From NCBI RefSeq assembly GCF_024323335.1, contig NC_066583.1, forward strand, positions 12,614,665 through 12,678,664: a stretch of 64,000 nucleotides of DNA. Direction: 5' to 3'. Positions within the stretch are counted from its first letter, which is position 1. Each line of letters begins with the position of its first letter. The notes under the pieces are model-generated. The model saw nothing but the letters and a program-made list of their open reading frames with translations, was not told where the DNA came from and did not search any database. This document shows, one piece after another, positions 32,138-43,590 of this stretch. This DNA comes from Lathyrus oleraceus (taxonomy: Eukaryota; Streptophyta; Magnoliopsida; Fabales; Fabaceae). The translations under genes and the position numbers were made by a program.

Positions 32138-35100
32138 GCTGTCGCATCGCGCGAAAAACCGGCGGGAAAAGAAAGAAACAACAGAGCCGCCACCGTGCGT
32201 TATTTATCCCAAAAGAGGGAAAGGAAACGCTCGAAGTAAACCTAGGAAAGAACATGGTCTCGCGACCAAAGAGGATGGGTTCGGGAGTCGGTTATGCGAA
32301 GGGAAGGTATTAGCACCCCTACGCATCCGTCGTACTCGACGGGATCCACGCACAATAGGAAGGAAAAATGGTTGCTAAAAACACTGCTCACACACACACT
32401 GGCTGAAAGAGACACAAGGAAACAAACAAGACTGACTCGGCAGGACATCGTGTCCTGGGCCTACTTAGTCTATCAAGCATAGACATCAGAGTCAAAGTAG
32501 TTCGGACTGGGGGAAAACATGCTCGCTAGGATGTCGCATCCTATGCATACGTATCTCCTTTGGACGAAGGAGAATCAGAGCATTCGTAGCTCGGCTGACA
32601 CGCACACAAACAAACACAGGCAAAGGCAAACGTGGAGCCTGAATGCCAATCACTGGACTTACATCAGCATCCGAACCAAAACACACACAAGGGCAAACAT
32701 GGAGCCCGACAACCAATTGATGGGATTATGTCGGCATCCGAACCAAAACACACACAAGGGCAAACATGGAGCCCGACAACCAATTGATGGGATTATGTCG
32801 GCATCCGAACCAAAACACACTCAAAAGGGCAAACATGGAGCCCGACAACCAATTGATGGGATTATGTCGGCATCCGAACCCAAAACACACAACAGCATGC
32901 AACAAGAAGAAGGGTCTCGATTGCAACTAGGGCAAGAGAAGGGGAAGGTCTCAATCGCAACGAGGGCGAGAGAAAAGAATTAGTGTTAGTGGTTAGTCAA
33001 ACTCGACAAGACATCGCGTCTAGTGCCTACGTATCTCATCTGAACATGAGAATCAGAGTTGCCGTAGTTCGGCTAAACTATTCCTGTTGGTTTGTGTTTT
33101 TTAGGTGGACAACGTCACTACGCAATCTACCGGATGCTCGACCTTTGGAGACTTACTCACCTGTAGTAGAAGGTGTGGACGTATCCTTAAGAGGGGATAA
33201 TGTTTGTTTGTGTTTTAGGAAAGCTCAAGCAAGAAAGGAAGTCCTATACGAAGGAACCGTGCTACCTTAATTGTCATGCCAACGAGACTACGCGGAGTCT
33301 AGCAAACCTAGGGGATACAATCACACCACACAAACATATACAGCATGAAATAAACACACCAACAAGGGGGCTCAAACATCAGGGTTAGGCTTTAGTCGAG
33401 GGGTCATATCAACCTCAACAAACAAGCCTCTGTATCGGGGTCAGGTTAGCTCTTAACCTTGCCATTGAGGGGCTAAGGTGAAGCTAGATGAAAGGTGATG
33501 AGGGGTGTGCCTCATTGCTTCTATCTCAAGTCAGAGAGAGCATCAGACAAGGGAGCGTGGGTCCAGAATGGGGGGACCCTTCTACGCTCAGGACATAGAC
33601 TCGACTGTACAATGTACACTATCTTGGGCTTGGATCTCAGTGCTACAACCATGTAATGGGAGCAAGGAGAAGACTCACAGAATAGTGGGGGATAGATTGC
33701 TTATCCCTACCTTCCACCAATTGCCTCAAATGAGGACTTTCCCTGCTTAGGACAAATATAAACATACACAAGCATTGCCTCTTAAGGAGGACTTCAGACA
33801 ATGTGCCCGGCCCGATAACAGCCGGGTCTCCAGACTACATGAAGTCAGAAGATTATACCTCAGTGGTAAGCAACCACAAGCTAGCAAAGCAAAGTTCAAA
33901 ATGAACTCAAAGCCACTTAGGTACCTGTGAAAAAATCTAAAACAATCAGTTAAACTGTATACTGTATAGACAAACAACCAACAGTCAACATTAAACAGAC
34001 AGACAAAGCATCATCAGACAATGAGCCAGGCACAAGCACAAGTGAATTTGTTCTCAAAGCCTACAAAACAACACAATGTTAGCCGACATCAACCAATAAT
34101 CAGGCTTAAATGAATGAGGCACTCCAATCATGGCAATGTGCCTTTGAACCTGAAATCCATAATCCAAACAGTGAGTCCAAACCACTAGGTCAAAGCCTAG
34201 GGTCAAAAGAGGGAAAAAATCCAGAACAGAAGCTGATACTCCACATAAAATTCATTTACTCAAGTGACAACATGTCCTAAAATTAAGGGAGCATGCAAGA
34301 TTGAATTATTTCTAAGCCTAGGGGTAGAATAGTCATTTCACAATTAGGGATTAATCGAATGAAACTCCTAACTAAAATCAATTAAAATCTACACTAGATT
34401 TAACATTCTAAAAATTCCAAGAGATTATCTAATTCTAATCCTAAAATTAATGTTTCAAATGACTTCTATCAACCACTAAAATTCTAAGTAGCTTCTAAAA
34501 TCTATTTAAACTAATCCTAGAATTAATTCTAAATCAACAGTATTTCTAATGATCCACAATTAATCCTAAAATTAATCTTTAATACTCCTTCAAATGTTTT
34601 TCTTTATGGAAAATCTAAGTTTGATAATTCCTAAAACTCTGTTTAGTTCTAGTGACTAATTAGCTCTAAGACCAAATTTTAATACCTAATTAAAGTCCTA
34701 AGAACTAATTAACTAGCCTATTAATCTGAGATCTAATGCTTCTACATAATCCTAATTCTTCTAATCAGCATCTAACCATCTGGAACATAGAAATACACAT
34801 GTGAGGAAGCGTATAGGTGAAGTCCAAGAAGAATTCACCAAACGCGCTTTTCGCAAAAGCTACACAGGCAAATGAAGCGCTTGCCGTTGACAAAGTGCTT
34901 AAAGAAAACTCCGTGCGAACATCACATTCGTCATCACCCTGACCTTCACCAGCAAACATCGTTGTTCGCGGACACTTCACCATCTCGGATCGTTCAACAG
35001 TCTAACGCGATTCACGTCCATCCACCATCAACAATCAACTACTCAAACTTACGAAATCAACAACATCAGCTATCCTAATCTACGGAGCCGAATCGCAACG

Positions 35101-35606
35101 GCATCAACAAATTACTCGAGCACGACGAAAAAGAAGAACAATAACTCACCGGCAATGACGACGGGAGGACGGATCGGCGTCGGCTACGAATGGATCGGTT
35201 TTGATGTGTCGCCGCGTTCTTCTTCCTTCTGTTTCAGTGCTTGCAATCTTCTTGAATTCGGTTAGAATTTCTCCTTGCCGCGAGCTTCGCCTCCACTTGT
35301 ATTCAATGCTCTTCTTCTTCTACCTTTCTTGGAGTGATTCTGGTGAGACGTTGATCGTTGGTGGCAAAGGTTTTGAGAATTCGTTACAGTGGTTGAAGAC
35401 TCTGTGAGGATGATCGAAGGTTGGTACGGTGAATGTGGTGGAAGAGGAGGCTGAAGTGGTGGCCTAGCTCTGCCGTGTGGAGCTTCGAATGATGAAGCTC
35501 CCACAACAATGGAGAATGAGCATGTACTGAAGGTGAAGACTGAGTGCAGAAGCTTCTGGGAATCAGGGAAAAATCGTTCGAACCCAATGATTGGCAATGA
35601 TTGCAG

Positions 35607-35616
35607 CTTATATAGG
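35607..35616 (-). promoter_or_regulatory. Likely promoter TATA box of Ogre A
   Basis: The minus strand reads CCTATATAAG. Transcription would start about 30 bases further on, near 35575, giving a leader of more than 4 kb before ORF1. Confidence 0.55.
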
Positions 35617-37709
35617 CTTGATCCAAGGGGCAAATTGGAGAATTGGATTTGGGTTGTTAGATCCTGATTTTGCCAGCTGGATTTAAGTGAAGGTGAGTTT
35701 TTGAATTAAATCACGTGGGATTTAGAAACTGAATGGCACGCTTCACTCATGATTTTTCACTGAAGTTTGGATATTTGCCTTGAACCAACCTGGTTTGGAT
35801 CCCTTAAATTCCTGAACTGCTCTTTCATGAACTGTTTATTACTTTGAAACTCATTGACTTGAACTGAACTACATTTTTTTGGATTATAGGTCTGTGTTGG
35901 TATGCTCGGATAACTTGGTTGTAGGGGTGCTTGTGAGTGAGGGTGCTGTTGTGGATCCTTTGATTGCTGCAGTTGCTATCAGAGAAGTTGCCGAAATGGG
36001 GAACGAATACCCGTTATTGTGAACTGTTGGTGTAGGCTGTTACGAGCAACGTGATAACGAGTTGCGCACCTCTTTCGTTGTGGTCGAGCATTGGTTGTAA
36101 TCTGGCTCTAGACAGATTGGGATTGAGAAAGCATGCCGGAATAAGACCTATCCTTTGATGACTCACCACCAGCTGCCCTTTTATCAAGTCTAAGCTCTTC
36201 GTGCGTATCAGGGTGAGTCATTTTCACACACTGCAAATGGTGCCTCGTCCGTTCTAGTTGGTGCCTTGAAATATGATGCAACACCCTTGTCCCTTTTGCT
36301 GTTGACATGTATTGCTCTACAGGATGTTTTTGCAGTCTTCATATGTTGGTGTAAATTGGCCCTTGATTTCCTATTTATTAGCAGGACACATCAACTCTGC
36401 ATCAAGCTTTTTGCGGAGTAGTTTTCAGGTCTGCAGTAGGTTTGTGACCATTGCCATCCTGCAACTGGCTGCATCCTTAGGTCCATAATCAATGCACACA
36501 GCACATGACAGTATGGATTTATGATTTGATTTGTCCTCATGCCTTGGCTTGTAGGCTGGCTAATGTAGCAGGGGGATCACTGGTTTACGGAGTGGTTTTT
36601 GACAGTTTTGCTTGAACTGATGTGAGTATGGTTGGTTGTTGTACGAGGCTGAGCTGTTTGTTGAAGTGACCAAATGGCTAATTGCAGGTTATGTTGTATT
36701 GGTCTACTACAGGTTAATCATGGCTGGATGCTTCTGACTAACGCCTTGCTTATTTGGTTTGTAATGCTTGGTGAACCTGTTTTTGGAACTTGGCTTGATT
36801 GCAGGTCTGTGCTGGCTTTGGCTCTGCAACCGGTAGAATACCACGATTATGACTCGAGTAAGGGTTAAGTGGTGATTGGTATAACTGCTTTTGTTGATCA
36901 AGAACATCTGTCTGTTGAAGTATGGAACCCGGTGTCTGAAGCCTTCGCCGCATATCTCGTTGCCAAGGATTTAGTTGCTGTAGCAAACTCACATGCTGTT
37001 GCAATTGTGCAAACTGAGATTGATCCTGTGGCATCAATTGCTGTTGTGGCAATCGTTGTTGTGTCTGCTGTCATGGAGGTAATATTGATGGTTGAGCCAC
37101 TGGTGTTTGTTGCTGATGAGTAACAGAAGTCCATTGCATTGCAGCAGGGTATTTCCCTTTTGTTTCGCGACATTCCAAGGCACACTTGGTACGGCTCGGC
37201 AAGTATTATCATAGTTGACGAAATACAAGACGATAAGGGTCATAGCAATTGTAAATGGAGGAGCAGCACGGTTCCAATAACGAAGAAACAACCGGCAACT
37301 GCCGCGTTGAAGCCTACAGAAATTCCAACTGCTACAATCCACTTGCAGGCTGTCGAAATTGCGGCGTAGTGATTGTGCACACTCACTGTAACAGTCATCT
37401 GATCAATGTGCATCTTTACCCAATGATTGTTCTGGTGTATTTAAAAACCATGCATATCCTGCCATGAATAGGCCATGTAGAAACAGAACTGGAGGTATTG
37501 AACTGGTTTGTATAAATTATGACTTGGCTTGCTCATGCTTTGTATTTTGCAGGTTTGGGAGGTGCAATGACCAGCAACGGACACACGAAGTGGGTTGGAC
37601 AGAACACACAAACAAATGGCCAAATTGGATTTTGAAGCATCATGAACAAGTAGCAAACTCCAGGATCAAGATTGACTTTTAAAATAGGATTAGGATTTAT
37701 GGGGTTGAG

Positions 37710-37769
37710 TTGACTTTGGTCAGAGTTGACCAAAAAGTCAACGGTTGACCAAAGTCAACAATTGGTCAA
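37710..37769. promoter_or_regulatory. W-box cluster in the U3 of the 5' LTR of A
   Basis: Six TTGAC[C/T] cores in 60 bp, several arranged as facing pairs (GTTGACC then GTCAAC). About 2.1 kb upstream of the TATA box. Confidence 0.6.
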
Positions 37770-38550
37770 CACACTCATTCTTTGTATTTTTTTTCTGTAA
37801 TGATCATGTAATGAATGAAATTTCTCACTTGAATGGACTTGGATTTGTATTTGACCTGAATGGCTTTTGAAATGAATTAACTTGACGTTTTCATATAAAT
37901 GACGAATCTTGAACATGTATTGTAATGGGATGAAATGGATAGTATAATGACATTGACTGAACTAATCATGAGTGACGCTCCAATGATAATCTTGAAACGA
38001 AGGACTTAGAAAGGATCAAGATGTGCTGAACTACAACCTTCATAAACCAAACACTAGAATCAATGATTATGAGCCTGATAGATAGAAACACAACCAAAAA
38101 CTCCACCCGGATGAACCAGGACCAAGAAGTTGCTGAATGCAAGTTAACCAAGCAAGGAGATCAAGCATCTTGAATGATGATGTGCCAGCCAGAACTAGGC
38201 TTAGGAGGCCACAATATAGGAGTTTGACCTGATCAGGGTATGGAACCATGACCAATTAAAGGCCTTTAAATCAGGGTCTTGATCCCTCCAGAACCCACCA
38301 TCGACACCAAATTTAAGCATAATACCCGAACATCTCCACACTAGGCTTCGATTGGGGCCACCCCGAATTCGCTGAGAAATCCTAGTTTCCACTAGGTGTA
38401 AGAATAAAGCTCTGAATTCAAGTCACTGCTCTCTTGTATTGAACCTTGCTTATGTAGATGAAATGCATGCTCATGATGATATGCAAATGTTACTAACCTA
38501 GAAATGAAATGAATGTACAAAATGGTAGGGTGCAAATTTGAGGTGCTACA

Positions 38551-38555
38551 CCTGT
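38551..38555. repeat. Target site duplication of Ogre A, right
   Basis: CCTGT, identical to 12533-12537. Confidence 0.95.
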
Positions 38556-39445
38556 GAGCAGAGAGAGTATTCGTTAACCCCTTTGAGCTTAAACAGTTGA
38601 ATCTCAACTTGAAATAAAGCGAGATTTCAAAAATCTTTTTTTACAACCCGGAAAATCTTGATTATTGTTCTTTTGCCGTAAAAAGTTAAGAGCATTCACT
38701 TAGGGTGAGTAAGAAATAAGTTGGGGAGAATCGGTAAGTACCACAACTCTTGGAAAAAAAATGAAAAACCGAGCAAGCATTGAAAATAAAAATATAGAAA
38801 AGAAACATCTGTTTTGTAAATATGATGTGAAAGAAAAGAACAAAAATAGAAAGAATGAAAATGAATGCTTGCTTGGAAGAAAAATAGTGAAAAATAAAAA
38901 TTGAGTTGTGAAATAAGAGTTGTGAAGGTTGCAAATAAGAAACAAATGGAACGAAGTCGAGATGTGTGAATATGTGTACAGTGAATGTCTCTTTTGCATC
39001 GGCAATTTCGTTTTCAATGGCCTTAGAAATGACCCTTGTTTGTTAACCTGACCAAGCTTCAACCGAAAAGCCCTTAGTGATCTTCGTGCTTCCACATTAC
39101 CATTTATAATTGTTAGACATTGTATGAATCGAATTGATTTCTTCATTATTTGTTAGAGAGTGAGATTATTCCCGCGGTTGCAAACGCGTAAATTCTTCAT
39201 TCCTTATTCGAAGAGGAGAGATAGGGTGATTCATTCAAAATAATATTGTTGTAGATAGATACATATTTCGCATTACTATTAAGTTTTAGTTCTTGTGTAT
39301 TATTTTATTCGAACCGTTGGAAACTTGTATATGCTGATTCGCTTGTGTTTGAGCCGTTTTATCCAACTTCGGAGAAACCATTTTCTTAAAGCAAATCCTC
39401 TTGTCCTTCAAGAGGCATACTTTGCTTGAGGACAAGCAAGAATCT
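38556..39445 (+). other. 3' untranslated end of element C
   Basis: Continuation of 12532. Purine-rich, non-coding, with no ORF in the plus direction. Leads into the polypurine tract. Confidence 0.65.
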
Positions 39446-39458
39446 AGTTGGGGAGAGT
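39446..39458 (+). promoter_or_regulatory. Polypurine tract of element C
   Basis: AGTTGGGGAGAGT directly before the 3' LTR start TGTTAGATACC, following GGACAAGCAAG as in other Athila-type elements. Confidence 0.8.
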
Positions 39459-40894
39459 TGTTAGATACCCAAAAGTGCTTATTTGAGCTATCAAATATGG
39501 GTATCTTTCACTCCATTTCCTTGCTAAATTGTCAAAACCACCTTTGTTTTAGATGAAATGCAATACATTGATAAACGATCTTGGTACCTTTGATTTGTGT
39601 GTTATTGTGCAGGAAGAAGGCATGAAATAATTGAAAATGAAGACACAAGAAAGTTGGCAAAGGAACCAAAGAGAAGATGCATTCATCAGCTTGCTCGCTA
39701 GGCGAGAGCTGTAGCGAAGGACTCGCTAGGCGAGCTTCCAGCGAACGTTGCAGCGAACGCGTCCAGACTTGGTGAAAAGCACAGCCAGCACTCACTCGCT
39801 AGGCGAGCCATCAGCGAGATCCCATCGAGGATTCCAGTAGCCAAACCTCTCAACCTCGCTGGAGCGAGGGTTGAAGCGTGCCCTTCGCTAGGCGAAGGTT
39901 TTGTTCGCTAGGCGAACATGACAGTCTGAGATAGGCTGTTTCTCTGGGCGCAGGTGCCTTATGTGCCTCAATTAGACCCTCGCTAGGCGAGCCATTCTGC
40001 TCGCCTAGCGTGCATGACAGCCCAGTACAGCTCTATAAGTAGCAAGTGCCACTTTTTGGAGCCATACCTAGTTTTCCATACTTTTGCACTTTTTCTAGAT
40101 ATTTTTACAGCATTGTTCTTGGAAGCTTTTGTGCCCTAAATTTCATTTCTCTTCATCTCTTAACCATCTTTTACAAAAAGAAGGTGGATTCCCATCCAAT
40201 CTCGATTATTCGACTCGGATGTTGATCAACCTTCTTCCGAAACTTGTCGACCAAGCTACCATGAAAATGAGTAGCTAAGTCCTCCATTTGTCAAGGTTAG
40301 ATGTAGATGATCATTAGCTTTGTGTGTAAATGTAAGGATCTTCATGTGTAAACTCTTTAATGGTGAATATATGATGAAAACTTTGTTCTTATTCAAAACT
40401 CTTTGTGTTGGTTTATGATCGAGAGATGTTTACCAACTCTTAACCTAGGTTTTCATCCAATCTTGTTTGTTAGCTAGAGATAGTAATGAATGATTTTGTT
40501 CACCATAAGGTTGAACCAAAAAGTTGTCATTTTGATAGGTTGTGTTAGAGATAAACAATCGATCAAAATGGGAAAACTCACAATGTGTGTTCGAGAGAAA
40601 CACATTGGGAGGACTTTGTGAAATAATTTATCATCTAAAGGAGTTTATAAGATTGTTGACCGAACAAATACATGCAAAGTGATCGTTGAACCCTAACTTT
40701 GGCAATATTTCTCAAATATTCAAATCAAACTTTTACCGCATTGTATTACCTTTATATGCATGATAACGTGATTAAAAACCAAAACCCCCTGTGTTACTTA
40801 AGCTAAGATTAAGACAACCATCGAACGGCGGTGATATCTTACAATCCCTGTGGATACGATAACAAAAACACGACACTTAAAATTACAACTAACA
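39459..40894 (+). repeat. 3' LTR of element C (1436 bp)
   Basis: Copy of 7444-8879 at offset 32,015. About 11 substitutions by eye and no indel. The palindrome cluster is at about 39693-40015. Confidence 0.93.
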
Positions 40895-40899
40895 GTGGC
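40895..40899. repeat. Target site duplication of element C, right
   Basis: GTGGC, identical to 7439-7443. Confidence 0.9.
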
Positions 40900-41431
40900 C
40901 TTAGAAACTGAAACACTGATACACTACCTCACTTCCAGACCTTATGACATATGTGCAACATAACCATCCTTCTCCTTCACCATACGGAATTACTCATAAT
41001 ACTTACTCCACATCAGTGAGTGTACCTTATTCCACTAGCAATTCACTCATTCCTCAAAATTCTGACAATTTATCCAATAGAGATTCCTCAATTTCTCAAC
41101 TTCGTTAACACTGCAGAATCGCTTGAACGATACACTATTCTTCAATTCCATAATACCCAAATCTCAACTCCTCTGAAACTTCAACCGGGCTATCCAGTTT
41201 TCCTTACTTTCTAACTCTTGGCTTAAGCCTACTCTCAAAGCACAAGTTCAACCCACACTTCGGAGTCCTCGTGGTCGCTCAACCATGATCCTACCTATCA
41301 TGCACATAATATTAGGTTGATCAGGCCCAATACTACATACAGTGATATTAAGAATCATGTTGGCTAAACACACATATGAGGCAGGAATAGATTTACTTAT
41401 GATGTTTCAAGGCTAGGTCGAGAATCGACCT
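40900..41431 (-). other. 5' internal end of element D
   Basis: About 530 bp between the insertion of C and the primer site. No gag-like frame is seen. Confidence 0.6.
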
Positions 41432-41443
41432 GCTCTGATACCA
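41432..41443 (-). promoter_or_regulatory. Primer-binding site of element D
   Basis: The minus strand reads TGGTATCAGAGC, the common tRNA-iMet complement, two bases from the LTR end. Confidence 0.85.
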
Positions 41444-41445
41444 AC

Positions 41446-41999
41446 TGTAACAACCCGTATAATATATATCTAGAATAATATCATACAAGTGTTAAATTTT
41501 GGTACTGTCACAACATAAGGGCCTAAGGGCATCAATATATATACATGTCCAAGCTAAAAACATGAATGGAACATGTTATACAATAATGCCTAAACAATAA
41601 AAATCTAAGATATATGTGCAATATCTTCATTGCACACAACTCCACAGCGGAAGATCATGATAAACAACATCCCTTGAAACACCCATAACAACTTCTCTTA
41701 GATTCAACCTGTAAGGATTACCTGAAAAATAACAACAATAATGGGATGAGATAATAATCTCAGTGAGTTCTCCTATCCTATGGGTTCACTCGGCTCTACA
41801 GGGTTTCTAATCAATATTCAACTCATATCTAACTCAAGTCAACAAGGGAACGAAGACTTGAGCGATGGGGAAGCTATCTCGTAATTGTATGGCAACATGC
41901 ATCTGAGTTCTCATAACTCAACCACGATCATTATTCAGATCACGACGCATTAATTCCCGAGCGGACTTACGTCTAAGCCAGGCCCGATTCATGCATGCT
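41446..41999 (-). repeat. Truncated 5' LTR of element D (554 bp kept)
   Basis: Matches 2563-3116 and then stops abruptly at 41999. About 1.4 kb of LTR, the target duplication and part of the host element E are missing at this junction. Confidence 0.85.
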
Positions 42000-42313
42000 T
42001 AAGGGAGAAGTGAACATTGTTTGGGCATTTTAATTTAATCATCAATAAAATTAATTCTATTCATCCACATCTTTGATGTTTTGTTTTTACTTTTTGCTTA
42101 TTTCTGAAAATGGTAATCACAAAAAAAAAGCATAAATAAACAATATAATTATCCATCTGCATAATATTTGGTCACGAATTCACTTCTCTAAAACCAAAAT
42201 ATCAAATCATTATGCAGGTTGGTTCCTAACCCCATTGAATACAATGATCCTTCATCTTCTCCAAATTTTGAATTCCGTGTGTTTAAAGCCGAGGAGGAAA
42301 GTGATGTGGAAAT
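42000..42313 (+). pseudogene. pol: Intron end and pol start of element E
   Basis: T/A-rich non-coding sequence ends in TATGCAG at 42217, a splice acceptor like those of A and B. It is followed by about 32 codons including NPIEYNDP and FKAEEESDVEI, which resemble the Pol N-terminus of A (DNPIYQAEEESDED). One base completes the codon after the acceptor, as in A and B. The frame is then cut by the LTR of Ogre B at 42314. It has the same strand as the gag relic at 584-2562, so it is probably the same element, with the 3' part of gag-pro deleted. Confidence 0.6.
42309..42313. repeat. Presumed target site of Ogre B, left copy
   Basis: GAAAT directly before the LTR. The right copy lies beyond the window, so this is a prediction. 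Confidence 0.4.
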
Positions 42314-43355
42314 TGTCGCATCGCGCGAAAAACCGGCGGGAAAAGAAAGAACAACAGAGCCGCCACCGTGCGTTATTTATCCCAAAAGAGGGAAAGGAAA
42401 CGCTCAGAGTAAACCTGGGAAAAGAACATGGTCTCGCGACCAAAGAGAATGGGTTCGGGAGTCGGTTATGTGAAGGGAAGGTATTAGCACCCCTACGCAT
42501 CCGTAGTACTCTACGGGATCCACGCACAAAAGGAAGGAATATTGGTTGCTAAACACTGCTCATAAACACACACACACTGGCTGAAAGAGACAAAAGAGAC
42601 TGACTGAAACTGACTCGGCAGGATGTCGCATCCTGGGCCTACTTAGTCTATCAGGCATAGACATCAGAGTCGAAGTAGTTCGGACTGGGGAGACGACACA
42701 TGCTCGCCAGGATATCGCATCCTATGCATACGTATCTTCTCGGACGAGAGAAGAATCAGAGCATTCGTAGCTCGGCTAACACGCACACAAACAAACACAG
42801 GCAAAGGCAAACGTGGAGCCTGAATGCCAATCACTGGACTTATATCAGCATCCGAACCAAAACACACACAAAGAGGCAAACGTGGAGCCTGAATGCCAAT
42901 AGCTGGGCTTACATCAGCATCCGAACCAAACACACGCACACTGGAACCTAACTGCCACTCGATGGATTTACGTCAGCTTCCAAGCACACAACGACACAAC
43001 AAGTTAATAGGGAGTCGGGGACTCAGCCTATAACTGTCAAATACACACAAACAGACAGACAACAAATGCTAAGGAGTCAGGGACTCGAGCCTAACATAGG
43101 TCAGACAACACACACAAAAGAAAAGAAAGGGCGCCCGGAGAGATCAGCTCATCTCCTGCCTACGTACTTCATCTGGTATGAAGATCAGGGCGACGTAGTT
43201 CCCCTACGCAGGGATAAAGGACTAGCCTAACCAGATAACAGAGGGAGACACAACTAGGGAGACTACGACTCGAGCCTAGATGTTATCATGCAAATCATCC
43301 CTAAGTTAAGGTTTCTAGCTAAATGGCACAAGGGCCAACCTATCCTAAGTATGGC

Positions 43356-43590
43356 TCACACAGGAAGCAAGCCACACACACTTAACTTGCACAGGAAGCA
43401 AGCCAAGCAAAACCTAACTTGCACAGGAAGCAAGTCTAAACTAATCCTAACTTGCACAGGAAGCAAGTCAAACAATCCTATCTTGCACAGGAAGCAAGTC
43501 AAACAATCCTATCTTGCACAGGAAGCAAGTCAAACAATCCTATCTTGCACAGGAAGCAAGTCAAACAATCCTACAAGCACAGGTAGCACA
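43356..43590. repeat. 31-bp tandem hairpin repeats in the 3' LTR of B
   Basis: Seven copies of ACTTGCACAGGAAGCAAGT or a close variant. CTTGC and GCAAG pair around ACAGGAA. The later units are regular at 31 bp. The 5' LTR copy is at about 63219-63453. Confidence 0.85.

Larger units (their letters stand above)
12538..38550 (-). mobile_element. Element A: complete Ogre retrotransposon (26,013 bp)
   Basis: Long LTRs of 6411 bp each (only three differences noticed), CCTGT target duplications, a tRNA-Arg-type primer site, a polypurine tract, and open ORF1, gag-pro and pol in the Ogre order. A short intron separates pro and pol. The internal region is 13,191 bp. All parts needed for autonomous movement appear present, and the near-identical LTRs point to a very recent insertion. 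It lies inside element C, opposite in orientation. Confidence 0.95.
32140..38550 (-). repeat. 5' LTR of Ogre A (6411 bp)
   Basis: Same length as the copy at 12538-18948, offset 19,602. Differences noticed: two adjacent-region bases near 33617-33619 and one near 35522. The TATA box is at 35607-35616, the W-box cluster at 37710-37769, and the 67-bp repeats at 32621-32892. Confidence 0.95.
7444..40894 (+). mobile_element. Element C: Athila-like retrotransposon, defective, hosting Ogre A
   Basis: Matched 1436-bp LTRs, GTGGC target duplications on both sides, a tRNA-Asp-type primer site and a G-rich polypurine tract define the element. Removing Ogre A and its duplicated target leaves about 7.4 kb. 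The gag and protease are Athila-like in sequence. Most of RT plus RNase H and integrase are deleted, so it could only move with help from another element. The two LTRs differ at about 11 positions by eye, so it is older than A and younger than D. Confidence 0.92.
2563..41999 (-). mobile_element. Element D: decayed Tekay/Del-like Ty3/gypsy element hosting C and A
   Basis: Two copies of the same LTR end, at 2563 and 41446, share about 550 bp at roughly 97% identity. On the minus strand the LTR starts TGTAATATCTC and ends GGGTTGTTACA. It is followed by a tRNA-iMet-type primer site and, at the other end, preceded by a G-rich polypurine tract. The ending (GAATTT then AAGGGGGGGAGAA) resembles Tekay/Del chromoviruses, but no coding domain survives to confirm the lineage. 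Without nested DNA it would be about 6 kb. The 5' LTR keeps only 554 bp. The left flank is CATAT (2558-2562); its partner on the right is lost with the truncation. Confidence 0.75.

Noticed and set aside
42219..42473. 84-codon frame crossing 42314
   Set aside because: It fuses the pol start of E with LTR sequence of B and begins at TTG; it is an insertion artefact.
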